Of a stretch of DNA of 64,000 bases, positions 61,636 to 64,000 are shown in pieces. Under the pieces are notes generated by a model. That model saw nothing but the letters and a program-made list of their open reading frames with translations. It was not told the DNA's origin and did no database searches. Position numbers and translations under genes: made by a program. Position 1 is the first letter of the stretch. Each line of letters opens with the position of its first letter. The stretch covers positions 1 through 64,000 of the forward strand of contig JAFZKH010000003.1 of NCBI GenBank assembly GCA_017553685.1, written 5' to 3'. This DNA is from Bacilli bacterium. Its GTDB lineage: Bacteria > Bacillota_I > Bacilli_A > RF39 > UBA660.

Positions 61636-62517
61636 ATGGATAAGTTTTTATTAATACTATTTTTTATAATTAAAATACTTGTTATTATAGTAGTTCCTGT
61701 ACTTTTCTTTAGATTAAAAAGAAAAGAAATTAAAAAGATTTATTATGTAATTGAAATAGTAGCTTTAATAGCTATTACAGTTTTATATTTAATAGGATTT
61801 CCATATGTAGTAGATTCTAAAATTACTAATATATTAAATATAAAAATGTTAGAAGAATCTTTAGATGGAGAATCTAATGATTTTACTCAAAATTTAAATA
61901 TATCTAAGAATATAAAATCATTAGATGCTAATACAGAATATAAAACCCATAGAAATGAAGATGTATATTATTATAATGGTTATGATTTACCTTTAGCAGG
62001 TAAACAAATAAATTGCAATAATGATTATGATTATTTCAAGAGTTATTCTGATATTATGACATCTACATCTATGTTATTATCTACATATTTTAATAAAAAA
62101 ATAGATCCTATTGAAATATATAATAAAGCATTATCTAATGGTTTAATTAAATGCGGTGAACCTATTAATAAAGATAGTTTCTTCTATATGATTACAAATG
62201 AATATAAAGTAAATTTTAAAGTGTTAGATAAAAGCGAATTAAGAAACTATGTATTAAATGGTAAACCTGTATTAATGGAAACTATAGGTAATGGTAGTTT
62301 GTCTTGTTATCAAACATATTATTTAATATATGATATAAGTAATGCTGATCAATATTTATTATTGGATCCTAATAATAAATCATATAGATATATATGTCCT
62401 GAAGGTACCAAAGGATTTGGTAATATATTAAAAGCTAACTATAATGAATTATCATTTGATTATTCAGAATTACTTAGTGATACAAGTAGATTTATTGTAA
62501 TAGGAGGTACTAGATAA
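61636..62517 (+). CDS. Membrane protein with degenerate C39-like domain
   Basis: A 293-residue protein with two N-terminal membrane helices and a C-terminal domain similar in order to C39 peptidases: Ile-Met-Thr-Ser-Thr-Ser-Met-Leu at the helix where a catalytic Cys would sit, Tyr-Gln-Thr-Tyr-Tyr-Leu at the His strand and Leu-Leu-Leu-Asp-Pro-Asn at the Asp. The Cys and His are replaced, so it is probably inactive. AAGGAG precedes ATG. It lies next to the intact C39-like gene and could be a partner. Confidence 0.6.
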   Translation: MDKFLLILFFIIKILVIIVVPVLFFRLKRKEIKKIYYVIEIVALIAITVLYLIGFPYVVDSKITNILNIKMLEESLDGESNDFTQNLNISKNIKSLDANTEYKTHRNEDVYYYNGYDLPLAGKQINCNNDYDYFKSYSDIMTSTSMLLSTYFNKKIDPIEIYNKALSNGLIKCGEPINKDSFFYMITNEYKVNFKVLDKSELRNYVLNGKPVLMETIGNGSLSCYQTYYLIYDISNADQYLLLDPNNKSYRYICPEGTKGFGNILKANYNELSFDYSELLSDTSRFIVIGGTR

Positions 62518-63161
62518 TGAAAAAGATTAAGATAGTATTCCTAGCATTATTATTACTATTAATTACTGGTTGTGCTGGAACATATAATTTGAATATAGAT
62601 GAAAACCTAGCTGTTAAAGAAGAATTAAGCATTAATTTTATAGGTGAAGCATCTAATTATAATAAGATAAATGATTTATTAAAAAGAGAAGAAGTAAATG
62701 AAGATGATTATACTTTAGTAGTAGAGGGAGATAATTTAAAATTAGATTATAGTCATGAATATGTTGATTTAGAAGAATATTTATTAAAGAGTTTATTATA
62801 TAGACAATTATTTGATAGTATATCTTATAATTCTGATAATAAAGAAGTATCTTTATCCACAGGAAATATATTTAATGCATCTACTAATAAATTATATAAT
62901 TCATATAATATAAAATCATTACAAATAAATGTAACTACTCCTTTAGAAGTAATTGAAGAAAATGCTGAGAAAATAAGTGAAAATACTTATTCTTGGACTA
63001 TTGATAATACTACTAGAGAAAAGTATATGTATTTAACATTTAATAAATCAGATAATTTACTTAATAAAGGAACAGTAATAGTACTTAGTGTATCTATTAT
63101 TGCAATAGCTATAATGGCTATTATAATTATAAAAAGACTATCAGAATCTAGAAAAATATAG
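62517..63161 (+). CDS. Predicted lipoprotein with C-terminal membrane helix
   Basis: A 214-residue lipoprotein: signal peptide with lipobox Leu-Ile-Thr-Gly-Cys, an external beta-rich domain beginning Thr-Tyr-Asn-Leu-Asn-Ile-Asp, and a C-terminal helix (about 186-206) with a short basic tail. Such double anchoring is known in LppM-like and DUF3153 proteins. It overlaps the preceding stop by one base and has GGAGG within that gene. Terminator downstream. Confidence 0.75.
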   Translation: MKKIKIVFLALLLLLITGCAGTYNLNIDENLAVKEELSINFIGEASNYNKINDLLKREEVNEDDYTLVVEGDNLKLDYSHEYVDLEEYLLKSLLYRQLFDSISYNSDNKEVSLSTGNIFNASTNKLYNSYNIKSLQINVTTPLEVIEENAEKISENTYSWTIDNTTREKYMYLTFNKSDNLLNKGTVIVLSVSIIAIAIMAIIIIKRLSESRKI

Positions 63162-63181
63162 GACTTAATAGTCTTTTTTTT
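63161..63181 (+). terminator. Terminator before secA
   Basis: GACT-TAAT-AGTC followed by T9. Confidence 0.8.
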
Positions 63182-63224
63182 TATGTAAAATAATGGTATA
63201 ATGGTATAAAGGTGGATAAAAAAG

Positions 63225-64000
63225 ATGAGTATATTTAAGAAGTTGTTAGACACAGAATATAAAGAATTAAAAAGGTTTATGAAAATTGCTGATCAGATAG
63301 AAGCAAAAAGTGAAGAGTATGCTTCTTTAACTGATAAGCAATTACAAAATAAAACTAAAGAATTTAAAGAATTATTAGAAAATGGTAAAACTCTAGAAGA
63401 TATTTTAGTAGATGCTTTTGCTACTGCAAGAGAAGCTTCTAAAAGAGTTATTGGAGAATATCCATATTATGTACAAATACTTGGTGCATTAGCTATACAT
63501 TTTGGTAATATAGCAGAGATGAAGACTGGTGAAGGTAAAACATTAACATCAGTTATGCCTGCTTATTTAAATGCATTAGAAGGTAAAGGTGTACATATTG
63601 TAACTGTTAACGAATACCTAGCAGATCGTGATGCTCACTGGATGGGACAAATATATGAGTTCCTAGGTTTAACAGTAGGTATAAACGCTAGAGAGTTATC
63701 TCCTGAAGAAAAACAAGCAGCTTATAATGCTGATATTACTTATTCTACTAATAATGAAATAGGTTTTGACTACTTAAGAGATAACATGGTTGTTAGAAAA
63801 GAAGATAGAGTACAAAGACCTCTTAACTTTGCTATAGTAGACGAAGTAGACTCTGTATTAATTGATGAAGCTAGAACTCCGCTTATTATATCTGGCGGTT
63901 CTATGCATACATCTAATCAATATATGGATGCTCAAAGATTTGTTCAAAATCTTAAAGAAAATGAAGATTTTACTATTGATGAAAAAACTAAGAGTATTAG
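63225..64000 (+). CDS. secA: Preprotein translocase ATPase, 5' part
   Basis: The first 258 codons of SecA are present; the gene runs off the window. Walker A reads Met-Lys-Thr-Gly-Glu-Gly-Lys-Thr-Leu, followed by Thr-Val-Asn-Glu-Tyr-Leu-Ala-x-Arg-Asp and the DEAD-type Val-Asp-Glu-Val-Asp-Ser. AAAGGTGG precedes ATG at 63,225. SecA drives export of the lipoproteins and surface proteins encoded just upstream. Confidence 0.97.
   Translation, partial: MSIFKKLLDTEYKELKRFMKIADQIEAKSEEYASLTDKQLQNKTKEFKELLENGKTLEDILVDAFATAREASKRVIGEYPYYVQILGALAIHFGNIAEMKTGEGKTLTSVMPAYLNALEGKGVHIVTVNEYLADRDAHWMGQIYEFLGLTVGINARELSPEEKQAAYNADITYSTNNEIGFDYLRDNMVVRKEDRVQRPLNFAIVDEVDSVLIDEARTPLIISGGSMHTSNQYMDAQRFVQNLKENEDFTIDEKTKSI

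Overview
This window is the replication-origin region of an AT-rich, low-G+C Firmicute of Bacilli type. The evidence is the order rpmH, rnpA, yidC, jag, mnmE, mnmG, rsmG, noc running left from oriC and dnaA, dnaN, recF, gyrB, gyrA running right, together with RNA polymerase delta, SpoVG, RicT, ComK and a DUF1934-argS-rpoE cluster. TGA is used as a stop (for example in pth) and Trp is TGG, so the code is standard. The many small Ser/Thr-rich and lipobox proteins and the very low G+C suggest an uncultured gut-type lineage, but I cannot name a species.

Layout. Positions 1-13,990 are accessory DNA: an integrase module with a repressor, a candidate antisense RNA and a giant RelA/SpoT-domain protein (1-4,950); a hydrolase; an about 2 kb minus-strand region that looks like a very large structured RNA with four small paralogous ORFs inside it (6,039-8,045); an HTH gene; an ADP-ribosylglycohydrolase and an unknown 530-residue protein; a DUF4417 gene followed by a toxin-domain/immunity pair; and a Bro-N gene. 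Three near-identical palindromic repeats separate these cargo blocks. A cluster of perfect hairpins with flanking 19-bp direct repeats marks the junction with core DNA at about 13.8-14.0 kb.

Positions 14,093-30,637 are core genes on the minus strand (spoVG, transporters, prmC-prfA, rpoE, argS, noc, rsmG, mnmG, gpsA, mnmE, jag, yidC, rnpA, rpmH). OriC is at 30,640-31,026 plus the dnaA-dnaN spacer. From 31,027 to the end the core genes are on the plus strand: dnaA, dnaN, comK, recF, gyrB, gyrA, SRP RNA, tadA, dnaX, ybaB, recR, holB, ricT, trmN6-like, rsmI, pth, mfd, dut, metG, GNAT, tatD, ksgA, two surface proteins, murA, rpmE, rpiB, hpf, a four-gene membrane/C39-peptidase cluster and the start of secA.

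Chromosome organisation signals are unusually visible: four identical parS-like palindromes (one acting as a terminator, three inside dnaX coding sequence), a consensus Noc-binding palindrome after gyrA, and a Noc-like ParB paralogue. The most novel-looking item is the structured RNA region at 6.0-8.0 kb, where repeated hairpin modules show compensatory base changes.
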